Positions 52,245-60,456 of a stretch of 64,000 nucleotides of DNA are shown piece by piece. Source of the stretch: Mesorhizobium sp. ZC-5 (lineage in GTDB: Bacteria; Pseudomonadota; Alphaproteobacteria; Rhizobiales; Rhizobiaceae); assembly GCF_025753855.1 (NCBI RefSeq), contig NZ_JAOWPT010000003.1:62001-126000 (forward strand). The letters run 5' to 3'. The translations under genes were made by a program, and so were the position numbers. A model generated the notes under the pieces. The model saw nothing but the letters and a program-made list of their open reading frames with translations. It was not told the DNA's origin and ran no database searches. How positions within the stretch are numbered: the stretch's first letter is position 1; each line of letters begins with the position of its first letter.

Positions 52245-52844
52245 ATGAAGATTGTTGGCCGACTTTGGCTGCTGGCAGCGGCGGCCTGTTCCGCCGCGTC
52301 GCCGGCGGCTGGCGCTGAATGGCAGGCGGTCGAGCAGGTCAAGAGCTACGCGATCTCCGGCACGACCGGTATCGAGCTCTACACCTCGATCGGCGAGCGC
52401 GGACCGCTCATCGGCGGCAAGGTCCGCACCGTCGCACACACCGACTTCAAACTGACCTGGAACAGAAATTATGTCCCGCAAGGCGACCTCTGCACGCTGG
52501 TTTCGGCAAAACCCAAGCTGATCATCACCTATACGCTGCCCAAGCCTTCCAAGCGTCTGCCCGAAGCCATGCGCAAGAAATGGGATACGTTCTACGCGGG
52601 TATTCGCGACCACGAGAAGGTGCATGGCGAACAGATCAAGGAAATGGTGGACACGATCCTGAAGACCACGGTCGGGGTCTCCGTCCCCGGAGACCCGAAC
52701 TGCAAGAAAATCAGGGAAGAAATCAAAAAACCGCTTTCAGCGGCGTCTCTCGCCCAACGGCAGAAAAGCCGGGAATTCGACCGTGTCGAAATGGGCGATG
52801 GCGGCAATATCCAGCAACTCATCCTGCGGCTGGTGAATCCCTAG
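52245..52844 (+). CDS. DUF922 putative secreted zinc protease, copy 2
   Basis: The frame extends to 52125, but ATG 52245 begins a signal peptide (MKIVGRLWLLAAAACSAAS), giving 199 residues. It shares with copy 1 the HExxH motif (HEKVHGEQI) and the GDGGNIQQLIL end; overall identity is low. Paralogous duplication with divergence is likely. It converges with the AMP nucleosidase gene 26 bp away. Confidence 0.8.
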   Translation: MKIVGRLWLLAAAACSAASPAAGAEWQAVEQVKSYAISGTTGIELYTSIGERGPLIGGKVRTVAHTDFKLTWNRNYVPQGDLCTLVSAKPKLIITYTLPKPSKRLPEAMRKKWDTFYAGIRDHEKVHGEQIKEMVDTILKTTVGVSVPGDPNCKKIREEIKKPLSAASLAQRQKSREFDRVEMGDGGNIQQLILRLVNP

Positions 52845-52870
52845 CTCAGTTCAATCCGGCGCGCATGTCG

Positions 52871-54373
52871 CTATTGGAACGCGGTCTCGGAGAAACTTCT
52901 GAGCTTGCGCGAATGCAGCCGCTCCAGCGGCATTTCGGCGAGCTTTTCGACGGCGCGGATACCGATCGTCAGATGCTGGGCCACCTGCCGCTTGTAGAAT
53001 TCCGTCGCCATGCCCGGCAGCTTCAGTTCGCCGTGCAGCGGCTTGTCGGACACGCACAGCAAGGTGCCGTACGGTACCCTGAACCGAAAGCCGTTGGCGG
53101 CGATCGTCGCCGATTCCATATCGAGCGCGATGGCCCTGCTTTGCGACAGCCGCTGCACCGGGCCGCGCTGTTCGCGCAGTTCCCAGTTGCGGTTGTCGAT
53201 GGTGGCGACGGTGCCGGTGCGCATGATGCGCTTCAGGTCGTAGCCGGCAAGCCCGGTGACCTCGGCCACGGCCTGCTCCAGCGCCACTTGCACCTCAGCC
53301 AGCGGCGGCACCGGCACCCAGACCGGCAGATCGTCGTCGAGCACATGGTCCTCGCGGACATAGGCGTGTGCCAGCACGTAGTCGCCGAGTGCCTGCGTGT
53401 TGCGCAAGCCGGCGCAATGGCCAAGCATCAGCCAGGCATGCGGCCGCAGCACCGCGATGTGATCGGTGATCGTCTTGGCGTTCGACGGGCCGACGCCGAT
53501 ATTGACCATGGTTATGCCGCCATGCCCGGGTTTGACCAGGTGATAGGCCGGCATCTGCGGCATGCGCAGCGGCGAAGCGCCTTCCTGAGGCGATCCTTCC
53601 CCGACCTCGGTGACGACGTTGCCGGGTTCGATAAAGGCTGAATAGCCGCCCCCGCCGCTGGCCATGAGGTTGCGCGCGTGGACGCAGAATTCGTCGATGT
53701 AGAACTGGTAGTTGGTGAACAGGATGAAATTCTGGAAATGCTGCGGGCTGGTTGCCGTGTAGTGCGACAGCCGGTGCAGCGAATAATCGATGCGCTGCGC
53801 GGTGAACGGCGCCAGCGGCAGTGGCTCCCCGGGGATCGGTTCGAAGGTGCCGTTGGCGATGTGGTCGTCGGTCGCGTTGAGGTCGGGCACATCGAATATG
53901 TCGCGCAGCGGCCGCTTGATGCGGTCGGCCGACGATGCGTCGACATGGGTGCCTTCGAGGAACGCGAAATGCACGGGTATCGGCGTTTCCGATTCCGAAA
54001 TTGTGATCGGCACGCCGTGATTGCGCATGATCACCCGCAACTGGTCGACAAGATAGGTTTCAAACAGATCGGGCCGCGTCACAGTCGTGGAGTAATGCCC
54101 GGGTGAGGGCATGTGCCCGTAGGCAAGCCGTGAATCGATCTGCGCGTAGGACGACGTGGTGATGCTGATTTCGGGATAGAAGGCGCGGTAGCGCCGCTGG
54201 TTCTCGCCGCCTTCGGCGAGTTTCCTGAAGGAGTCGCGCAGGAACGCTGTGTTGCGCTCGTAGAGCGCCCTCAGGGCGGCGACGGCTTCGTGCGCGTCGG
54301 TGAAGCTTTGCCGGGCGAAAGGCTCCGGGCTGGCGATCGATTCGATGGGTTCCGGGTAGATTCGCTTTTCCAT
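52871..54373 (-). CDS. amn: AMP nucleosidase
   Basis: The 500-residue protein has the Amn architecture: an N-terminal AMN domain and a C-terminal phosphorylase-like domain with GGITMVNIGVGPSNAKTI, LMLGHCAGLRNTQALGDYVL and AIALDMESATIAANGF (catalytic-type Glu). It splits AMP into adenine and ribose 5-phosphate, adjusting adenylate pools. Cytoplasmic, length normal. Confidence 0.95.
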   Translation of the reverse strand: MEKRIYPEPIESIASPEPFARQSFTDAHEAVAALRALYERNTAFLRDSFRKLAEGGENQRRYRAFYPEISITTSSYAQIDSRLAYGHMPSPGHYSTTVTRPDLFETYLVDQLRVIMRNHGVPITISESETPIPVHFAFLEGTHVDASSADRIKRPLRDIFDVPDLNATDDHIANGTFEPIPGEPLPLAPFTAQRIDYSLHRLSHYTATSPQHFQNFILFTNYQFYIDEFCVHARNLMASGGGGYSAFIEPGNVVTEVGEGSPQEGASPLRMPQMPAYHLVKPGHGGITMVNIGVGPSNAKTITDHIAVLRPHAWLMLGHCAGLRNTQALGDYVLAHAYVREDHVLDDDLPVWVPVPPLAEVQVALEQAVAEVTGLAGYDLKRIMRTGTVATIDNRNWELREQRGPVQRLSQSRAIALDMESATIAANGFRFRVPYGTLLCVSDKPLHGELKLPGMATEFYKRQVAQHLTIGIRAVEKLAEMPLERLHSRKLRSFSETAFQ

Positions 54374-54477
54374 GACCCACTATAGAGACTTGGATAGGCC
54401 TGCGGGAGGGGGCTCCCCCGGAATTCGGCGGGGTCGATGCCACGGGCTACGATCCGAAAAACTTTCTCAGGAAAGCA

Positions 54478-54672
54478 TCAACCGCGCTGCAAGCTGACCA
54501 GCAGCACGAAGCCCATGCCGTTTTTCTTGTGGGCCGGCGCTTCGATGGTTGCGCCGGTATCGGCCCGGACGCTTTGCATGGCAACCAGCGGGCTCCACAG
54601 CACCAGCAAGATTGCCGCCGCACGGGGCAGGTGCCGGAGCACCTTGAAAGCGGAAGTTAGCGAGCGGGTCAT
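54478..54672 (-). CDS. Small exported or membrane protein, unknown function (64 aa)
   Basis: The frame starts with a basic head and a hydrophobic segment (AAAILLVLWSPLVAMQSV, about residues 18-36) that could be a signal peptide or anchor, followed by a short mature part with KKNGMGFVLLVSLQRG. A weak AAAGG precedes the ATG. I do not recognise it. A second tiny membrane protein is encoded just upstream on the same strand, so the two may be co-transcribed. Confidence 0.5.
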   Translation of the reverse strand: MTRSLTSAFKVLRHLPRAAAILLVLWSPLVAMQSVRADTGATIEAPAHKKNGMGFVLLVSLQRG

Positions 54673-54717
54673 GGACGTTGGGCCTTTGGGTTGAACGGTT
54701 GAGGTTGCGAGAGTTGG

Positions 54718-54855
54718 TTATCGGATGCGCAACGGCACGGCGGTGCCGACATCGCGCGAATGAGTGGAACGGCCTGCTTCGGCGACAAGGTGGGCAAACA
54801 GCACCCCAAACAGCGCGGTCAGCAGGCAGACGATGGTGAAGCGACGGGCGAGCAT
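54718..54855 (-). CDS. Tiny membrane protein, unknown function (45 aa)
   Basis: Read on the reverse strand from ATG 54855, preceded by GAGGG, this frame encodes 45 residues: a basic MLARRF start, one hydrophobic segment (TIVCLLTALFGVLFAHLVAEA) split by two small residues, and a polar tail ending VPLRIR. It is too short for ordinary gene finders. The paired arrangement with the 64-residue gene 45 bp downstream suggests both are real, but codon evidence is limited. Confidence 0.45.
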   Translation of the reverse strand: MLARRFTIVCLLTALFGVLFAHLVAEAGRSTHSRDVGTAVPLRIR

Positions 54856-55010
54856 TGGTGTATCCCTCGATTTGTGGGGACACTTTGCCTCGGGCGCGCT
54901 GAACCGGCCCTGAGATCGCCATTCATCCTGCGTTCAAAAACATTGACGTGACGCGCGCTGCCCGGGCGGGCATTTTTGCGGCAACATCAAATCGAGCGGA
55001 GATATGCCGG

Positions 55011-55721
55011 ATGGCCACCCAGACGAAACCGATCGACCTGCATTACTGGCCGACACCGAATGGCTGGAAGATCACCATCGCGCTGGAGGAACTCGGCATC
55101 CCTTACACGGTGAAATACGTGAACATCGGCCGCGGCGAGCAGTTCGAGCCTTCGTTCCTGAAGATCGCGCCCAACAACCGCATGCCGGCGATCGTCGATC
55201 CCGAAGGTCCGGGCGGCGAGCCGATCTCGATCTTCGAGTCCGGTGCGATCCTTCAATATCTCGGCCGGAAATTCGCAAAATTCTATCCGGCTGACGAACG
55301 CGGCCGCGTGGAGGTCGATCAGTGGCTGTTCTGGCAGATGGGCGGACTGGGCCCGATGGCCGGCCAGGCGCATCATTTCCGCCAATACGCCCCGGAGAAG
55401 ATCGCCTATGCGATCGACCGCTACACCAACGAATGTAACCGGCTCTATGGAGTCATGAACAAACGCCTTGTCGATCGCGAATTCCTTGCCGGCGATTATT
55501 CGATCGCCGACATGGCCTGTGTCGGCTGGGTGAGGCCCTACAAGAACCAGGGCCAGGATCTGGAGGATTTTCCCAACCTGAAACGCTGGTTCGAGACGAT
55601 CATGGCTCGTCCTGCGGTCGAGCGGGCAATGGCGGTCGGCAAGGAAGAGCGCGAGAAATCAAATCTCGCCAACGACAAGGAAGCTCAGAAGATCCTGTTC
55701 GGCCAGAAAGCCAGGGCCTGA
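55011..55721 (+). CDS. Glutathione S-transferase, nu-class / disulfide-bond oxidoreductase type
   Basis: The ATG at 55011 gives 236 residues. The N-terminal thioredoxin-like domain has the TPNGWKITIALEELG motif of YfcG/YghU-type enzymes, in which Thr and Asn replace the usual Ser/Tyr, followed by IAPNNRMPAIVDPEG and ESGAILQYLGRK. The C-terminal helical domain ends LEDFPNLKRWFETI. Such enzymes reduce disulfides with glutathione. Cytoplasmic; neighbours give no pathway hint. Confidence 0.88.
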   Translation: MATQTKPIDLHYWPTPNGWKITIALEELGIPYTVKYVNIGRGEQFEPSFLKIAPNNRMPAIVDPEGPGGEPISIFESGAILQYLGRKFAKFYPADERGRVEVDQWLFWQMGGLGPMAGQAHHFRQYAPEKIAYAIDRYTNECNRLYGVMNKRLVDREFLAGDYSIADMACVGWVRPYKNQGQDLEDFPNLKRWFETIMARPAVERAMAVGKEEREKSNLANDKEAQKILFGQKARA

Positions 55722-55729
55722 AAACGGAA

Positions 55730-55749
55730 GCGGGGGCCGAAGCCCCCGC
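55730..55749 (-). terminator. Rho-independent-type terminator between convergent genes
   Basis: An 8-bp GC stem, GCGGGGGC / GCCCCCGC, closes a 4-nt loop (CGAA on the plus strand, the stable UUCG on the minus strand). On the minus strand it is followed by TTCCGTTTT, so it best serves the DUF2147 gene, and may also stop transcription of the GST gene. Confidence 0.75.
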
Positions 55750-55773
55750 AAAACCAGATATTTTAGCCGGCGC

Positions 55774-56115
55774 TCAGAGCTTGGACCATTTCTGGCTCTT
55801 GCAGATCAGGCCGCCGAGCACGCAACCGCTCATCGAAAGCGAACTGCCCGAAAGCGACGCCTTGCCCGAATAGGTCTTGTCGGTTTCCGGATCTGTGATC
55901 TTGCCGGTGTATTTGCCGCCGCCGCTGGCGTTGAATGAACCGATACGCTTGCCGGAATGCTTGCCGGATTTCAAGGTGATCGTGAAAGGGCCGCCGCCGG
56001 TGATCGCGGCCGTGGCGCCGGATTGCGTCTTCCAGTTGCCTTCGATCGGGTCGGCGTAGGCCGCACCCGCCATCAGAATCGTGGCCGCAACGGCCATGCT
56101 CATTTTGCGAAACAT
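55774..56115 (-). CDS. DUF2147 small exported protein
   Basis: The 113-residue protein starts after a strong GGAGGAGG-type site. A signal peptide (MFRKMSMAVAATILMAGAAYA) precedes a compact domain beginning IEGNWKT and containing YTGKITDPETDKTYSG and a conserved CVLGGLICKSQKW end with two cysteines. DUF2147 proteins are periplasmic and of unknown function. A terminator follows. Confidence 0.85.
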   Translation of the reverse strand: MFRKMSMAVAATILMAGAAYADPIEGNWKTQSGATAAITGGGPFTITLKSGKHSGKRIGSFNASGGGKYTGKITDPETDKTYSGKASLSGSSLSMSGCVLGGLICKSQKWSKL

Positions 56116-56563
56116 CGGTTTCCTCCTCCGAGGGTCCTCCGCCGGCCAGGATATTTGTAAAACCCGCCGCTTTGTCCCTTACGCAAACGTAAGCTAATCC
56201 AGTCCGCGGGAAAACAAAAGCGTGCCGCAGCGTGAGGTTGCCGGGATTTTCGCGACCCTTTCCGGCTGCCGATTTTTACGGGCGAAGGCTGATTGTTGCG
56301 TTCGGTTCCGGTTTCGTGGTTATCAAACCGTTCTCCCCGACGTCCCGAATTTTCGACGAATTTTTCCGAAATCCCCGCAGCGGCGGCGACTCTATCCTTA
56401 ACGAAATCCGAGGTTTACCTCCTGTTTTATTTTTGTTTGCGGCAAATTAAGCACGCCATTTAACGACGGATTCAAGCCTCGCCGTCATTCTCGGAAGCAT
56501 CGAAAGGGCAGCTCGCAGGGACGAAAGAAGCGGCTCTCGGGAGACAGACAGGGGACGACGGAA
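56116..56563. other. Intergenic region with a perfect ACG-centred palindrome and no supported gene
   Basis: This 448-bp gap holds the promoter side of DUF2147 and the upstream region of the Sel1-like gene. One 72-residue frame (56232-56450) has no motif or ribosome binding site and was not called. A palindrome lies at 56178-56193. The 3' half is AT-richer than its surroundings. Confidence 0.5.
56178..56193. promoter_or_regulatory. Perfect palindrome CTTACG-CAAA-CGTAAG
   Basis: Six-base arms are perfectly inverted around CAAA. It resembles the element upstream of ETF-QO (CTTACGTTAACG). On the plus strand it sits between TTTGTC (56171-56176) and CTAATC (56194-56199) with 17-bp spacing, as in the ETF-QO promoter. 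The nearest genes are DUF2147 (minus) and the Sel1-like gene (plus). Confidence 0.45.
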
Positions 56564-56830
56564 ATGGCACGTTTTGAAATGCTTGAAGCCGGCTTCGGCG
56601 GCATGGGAACCTCGGCACAGGCCGACATTCTTTTCGAACTCGGCATGATGTATGCGACCGGTCGCGACTGCGATGCAGACATCGTCGCCGCCCACAAATG
56701 GTTCAACATCGCGGCGATCAAGGGCTCGGACCGGGCAGCGGAGGTCCGCGCGGAACTCTCCGCCTCGATGTCCAAGCAGGAAATCGCCAAGGCGCTGCGC
56801 GAAGCGCGCGAATGGATGACGACGCATTAG
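56564..56830 (+). CDS. Sel1-like repeat protein (88 aa)
   Basis: The small protein contains one Sel1-type repeat (QADILFELGMMYATG, DIVAAHKWFNIAAIKG) and a C-terminal helix (SKQEIAKALREAREWM). Such helical repeats mediate protein-protein contacts. No signal peptide is present, so it is probably cytoplasmic. It is followed about 110 bp later by a strong terminator. Confidence 0.75.
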   Translation: MARFEMLEAGFGGMGTSAQADILFELGMMYATGRDCDADIVAAHKWFNIAAIKGSDRAAEVRAELSASMSKQEIAKALREAREWMTTH

Positions 56831-56942
56831 GAATTGCAGGTTCTGACAGGGAGTTCCTGGCGAAAGAGCGGCATCAATGCCGCCACCCGGGAAGAATGGC
56901 ACGAAACAGGCGCGGGGATGCTTGGGGCGTAGCCTGAACAGG

Positions 56943-56990
56943 AAAGCCGCGACCGGTGGGGACAAAACCGGCGCGGCTTTTCCATTTTTA
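56943..56990 (+). terminator. Strong terminator downstream of the Sel1-like gene
   Basis: A 14-bp stem, AAAGCCGCG(A)CCGGT with ACCGGCGCGGCTTT, has one bulged A and a 9-nt loop, and is followed by TTCCATTTTT. It lies before the 3' end of the convergent carboxylase gene and would end transcription from the left. Confidence 0.8.
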
Positions 56991-57020
56991 GCACTGCCCC
57001 AATAGGCAGCCGATTACACT

Positions 57021-58988
57021 TCAGGCGGCTTCGGCCTCCACGAACCGCACCAGCACCGTACCGTCGGTGACCTGCGCGCCCTCCGCCACGATGTCGGCGA
57101 CGATGCCGTCATGAGATGCGGCGATGGTGTGCTCCATTTTCATCGCTTCCAGCACCAAGAGCGGCTGACCCTTCAGCACGGCGTCGCCGGCGGTGACGCG
57201 GACCAGCTTGACCAGGCCCGGCATCGGTGCCCGCATCGAGTCACCGCCGGCCGCGTCGGCGGCCTGCGCCAGCGGATCGGAAATGGCGAAATTGTAGGCC
57301 TGGCCACCCTCGAACAGCGTCGCATGGCCCGGCCACAAAGCGACGCCGATGCCATCGGCCGCGCCCCCGGCGGCAGGGACAGCAAGGACATAGGTCCGGC
57401 CGTTTTCACCGAGCGAGACCTCGAAACGGCCGTCCGCCCGCGGCGCGACGTGAGCCATGATCGCCGCTTCGCCCGATTTGAGCCGGGCACGGCGGGCCAG
57501 CGCGTGAAAATGCGCGTAGCCGGAAATGGCGTCCCAGGGATCGGCACCTGCGCTTCTGGCGCGCGCGCCAGAAGCGACAAGGGCGGCAAGCGCGACGATC
57601 TTTTCGCTGGGCTCCGCGCTGACGGTCAGGCAGTCCTGCTTGCGGCCGATCAACCCGGTGTCGACGTCGCCCGCCGCGAAATCCGCGTCGCGGGCGAGGG
57701 CGGCGAGGAAGGAGATGTTGGTCACCGAGCCGGCGATCTGCGTGCCGGCAAGCGCGGCGTCCATCGCCTGCAGCGCCGCCGTGCGGTCGCCGGCATGGAC
57801 GACCAGCTTGGCGATCATCGGATCGTAGAAGGGGGATATGACATCGCCGGCGCGCACGCCGGTTTCCACCCGCAATTCGGTATCCTGCGGCGGAAATTGC
57901 AGGTGGTGCAGCGTGCCGGTCGCCGGCAGGAAACCTTTCGCCGGATCCTCTGCGTAGATGCGCGCCTCGAAGGCGTGGCCGTCGAGCGCGATCTGGTTCT
58001 GCGATTTCGGCAACGCCTCGCCGGCGGCGACCCGGAGCTGCCATTCGACGAGGTCGACGCCGGTCACCATCTCGGTCACCGGATGCTCGACCTGCAGGCG
58101 GGTGTTCATCTCCATGAACCAGAAACGGTCGGGCTTCAGCCCGTCGGAGGCATCGACGATGAACTCGATGGTGCCGGCGCCGGAATATTTGATCGCCTTG
58201 GCGGCCTTCACCGCCGCGGCCGTCATCGCCGCGCGCATCTCGCGCGTCATTCCGGGGGCGGGGGCCTCCTCGATCACCTTCTGGTGACGGCGCTGCGCCG
58301 AGCAGTCGCGCTCGAAAAGGTGGACGGCGTTGCCGTGATTGTCGCCGAAGACCTGCACTTCGATGTGGCGCGGCTTGTCGACGTATTTTTCCACCAGCAC
58401 GCTGTCGTCGCCAAAGGCGGCCTTGGCTTCGCGCCGCGCGCCGGCCATCGCTTCGGCGAATTCTTCCGCCGTCTCGACGCGGCGCATGCCCTTGCCGCCG
58501 CCGCCGGCCCGCGCCTTGATCAGCACGGGATAGCCGATCTCCTTGGCCTTGCCGGCAAGCAGCACCAGGCCCTGATCCTCGCCGTGGTAGCCCGGCACCA
58601 CCGGCACGCCGGCCTTTTCCATCAGCCGCTTGGCGGCATCCTTCAGGCCCATGGCGCGGATCGAGGCGCCCGACGGGCCGATGAAGGTCAGCCCAGCTGC
58701 CTCGACCGCGTCGACGAAATCCGGGTTTTCGGACAGGAAGCCATAACCGGGATGGATCGCCTGCGCGCCGGTCTCGAGCGCGGCGGCGATGATTTTGTCG
58801 CCGCGCAGATAACTTTCGCCGACAGGCGAGGGGCCGATATGCACCGCCTCGTCGGCCTGCTGCACGTGCAGCGCGCGCGTGTCGGCATCCGAATAGACGG
58901 CAACCGTCTTTATGCCCATCTTGCGTGCCGTGCGGATGACCCTGCAGGCGATTTCACCGCGATTGGCGATCAGGATTTTAGAGAACAT
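57021..58988 (-). CDS. mccA: Biotin-dependent acyl-CoA carboxylase alpha subunit, 3-methylcrotonyl-CoA carboxylase type
   Basis: The ATG at 58988 has GGAGG upstream and gives 655 residues; an in-frame ATG 18 bp earlier is less likely. The biotin carboxylase domain has ILIANRGEIACRVI, the ATP-grasp loop ARAGGGGKGMRRV and EMNTRLQVEHPVTEM. The C-terminal biotinyl domain has the lysine motif EAMKMEHTI. The SYLRGDKIIAAAL segment fits MccA/LiuD better than PccA. It would act in leucine catabolism with a beta subunit that is not encoded nearby. Confidence 0.85.
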   Translation of the reverse strand: MFSKILIANRGEIACRVIRTARKMGIKTVAVYSDADTRALHVQQADEAVHIGPSPVGESYLRGDKIIAAALETGAQAIHPGYGFLSENPDFVDAVEAAGLTFIGPSGASIRAMGLKDAAKRLMEKAGVPVVPGYHGEDQGLVLLAGKAKEIGYPVLIKARAGGGGKGMRRVETAEEFAEAMAGARREAKAAFGDDSVLVEKYVDKPRHIEVQVFGDNHGNAVHLFERDCSAQRRHQKVIEEAPAPGMTREMRAAMTAAAVKAAKAIKYSGAGTIEFIVDASDGLKPDRFWFMEMNTRLQVEHPVTEMVTGVDLVEWQLRVAAGEALPKSQNQIALDGHAFEARIYAEDPAKGFLPATGTLHHLQFPPQDTELRVETGVRAGDVISPFYDPMIAKLVVHAGDRTAALQAMDAALAGTQIAGSVTNISFLAALARDADFAAGDVDTGLIGRKQDCLTVSAEPSEKIVALAALVASGARARSAGADPWDAISGYAHFHALARRARLKSGEAAIMAHVAPRADGRFEVSLGENGRTYVLAVPAAGGAADGIGVALWPGHATLFEGGQAYNFAISDPLAQAADAAGGDSMRAPMPGLVKLVRVTAGDAVLKGQPLLVLEAMKMEHTIAASHDGIVADIVAEGAQVTDGTVLVRFVEAEAA

Positions 58989-59807
58989 GGAACCTCCATC
59001 TGCCACTCGTTCATAGCCGGGCGCCCGTCACTTTGCACCCCCCGGCGTTTGGCGGGGCGGCGGTTTTCCCTTCCCTTTGAGGGAAGTCACCGGCGCGCTT
59101 CTCCGTTGCCACGCTCCGGTTTTGCCGGCCTGGCCATTGGGAGGCTGTGGTGCCTCCCGTGTAAAAAGTGTGGGGGAGGCGGTGCGCGCCTGCCGGACGG
59201 ACCGACAGCGCTGTTTTCAGTAACGATGCCCGAAAGACGCGCACCGCCGGCGTTGCTGCCCCGCCCGGCTCGCCCTGTGCCCGAAGGCCGTAGGCTCACC
59301 GTACGTCGAGGGCCGGGACCTTGGAGGCATTACCGCCCCCAGCCTCGCACCCGGAGCGAGGCCAGTCCCGACGCCGCTGTTCTCCCTGGTCAACCCGGTG
59401 GCCACCCAGACCCCCACAGAGAACAACACGGTCATTATGCGGGAGGCGGCGAAGGGTGTGGACAGACGAATTTTGCAGAAATCGTACAAGTGGTTGAAAT
59501 CGTGGAGAAGAATCTTCGAACGAAGACGAAAATCGCCCGAAACGGGCGGATTCTATTCACCTCTGGCCATCTCCCTCACAGTCGCGTCGCCGTCGTCGCC
59601 AAACGCCGCTTTGTGAAGGCATATGACCAGGGCGGAGAGGTGCTTCGGCAATTTGTGCGCCCCTCCAGCTTCACATCGGATGAACCAGTGAAAGGCGATG
59701 TTTTGCAAATTCCATCCGCTTGACGGCCGGCTTTTGAAATTATCTCGCTCTCTTAAGTCTATAAAATCCGTAGAGTTAATGCACAAATTGGCTGCGAGGA
59801 GTTCGGG
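58989..59807. other. 819-bp non-coding region with several stable hairpins
   Basis: No supported gene lies between the carboxylase start and the flavin reductase. Three GC-rich dyads are present: CTTCCCT-TTG-AGGGAAG at 59070-59086, GGGAGGC with GCCTCCC at 59139-59158, and GCCTCGC with GCGAGGC at 59342-59362. The last ~80 bp (59730-59807) are AT-richer and presumably hold the promoter of the flavin reductase operon. Frames on either strand lack motifs. Confidence 0.6.
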
Positions 59808-60365
59808 ATGTCAGCAAAGCTTGTGGTGGGAATTTCGGGCAATCTGACGCGTCCGTCGAAGACCAGGGCATTTGTCGAGCACATCGCCGGCCATGTGGCC
59901 AAGGGCATAAGCGGTTCTTCGGCCACGTACGACATCGAGGATCTCGGACCGTCCTTCGCAAGCGCAAGACGTCTCGGCGATCTCGACCCGTCGACCCGAA
60001 ACATCGTCGAGCAACTGTCCGACGCCGCTGTCCTGGTGGTGGGGTCGCCGACCTTCAAGGGCAGTTACACCGGCCTTTTCAAGCACTTCTTCGACCTGCT
60101 CGACCCATCGTCGCTGAAAGGAAAGCCGGTCATTCTCGCAGCGACCGGCGGCGGCGAGCGTCATTCCCTCATCGTGGAGCACCAGCTTCGCCCGCTGTTC
60201 GGCTTCTTCGAGGCGCTGACGATGCCGACCGCGATCTACGCGTCGGATCGCGACTTCGCCAACGGGGTTCTCGTGTCCGAAGCCATCCGCGCCCGCTCGC
60301 AGCAGGCGGTGGCAGAAGCGTGCCGGGTGGTTGGCGTGCCCAGCAAAGTAAGCCTCGCCGCCTGA
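59808..60365 (+). CDS. NAD(P)H-dependent FMN reductase (MsuE/SsuE type)
   Basis: A GAGGAG seven bases before the ATG supports this start; the protein has 185 residues. The flavodoxin-like fold is shown by VVGISGNLTRPSKT, the FMN-binding VVGSPTFKGSYTGLFKHFFDL and ILAATGGGERHSL. It supplies reduced FMN to the monooxygenase encoded next, 91 bp downstream. In MsuE/SsuE systems such pairs desulfonate organosulfur compounds when sulfate is scarce. Confidence 0.88.
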   Translation: MSAKLVVGISGNLTRPSKTRAFVEHIAGHVAKGISGSSATYDIEDLGPSFASARRLGDLDPSTRNIVEQLSDAAVLVVGSPTFKGSYTGLFKHFFDLLDPSSLKGKPVILAATGGGERHSLIVEHQLRPLFGFFEALTMPTAIYASDRDFANGVLVSEAIRARSQQAVAEACRVVGVPSKVSLAA

Positions 60366-60456
60366 CAACCGCGGCGCGGACGCAGCAAATTTGGCATTCG
60401 AATGCCGCCGCGGGCTCGCGGCCGGCGTCGCCTGCCCGAAACTCCAGGAGATCGCA

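Noticed and set aside
56232-56450. A 72-codon frame downstream of the 56178 palindrome.
   Set aside because: No ribosome binding site, no motif and no similarity to a known small protein; left as intergenic.
59217-59489. A 90-codon minus-strand frame in the hairpin-rich region.
   Set aside because: Composition is Arg/Gly-rich, it runs through a perfect hairpin, and no start signal is visible.
57111-59723. An 870-codon plus-strand frame opposite the carboxylase gene.
   Set aside because: Its translation is low-complexity and the opposite strand encodes a clear biotin carboxylase.
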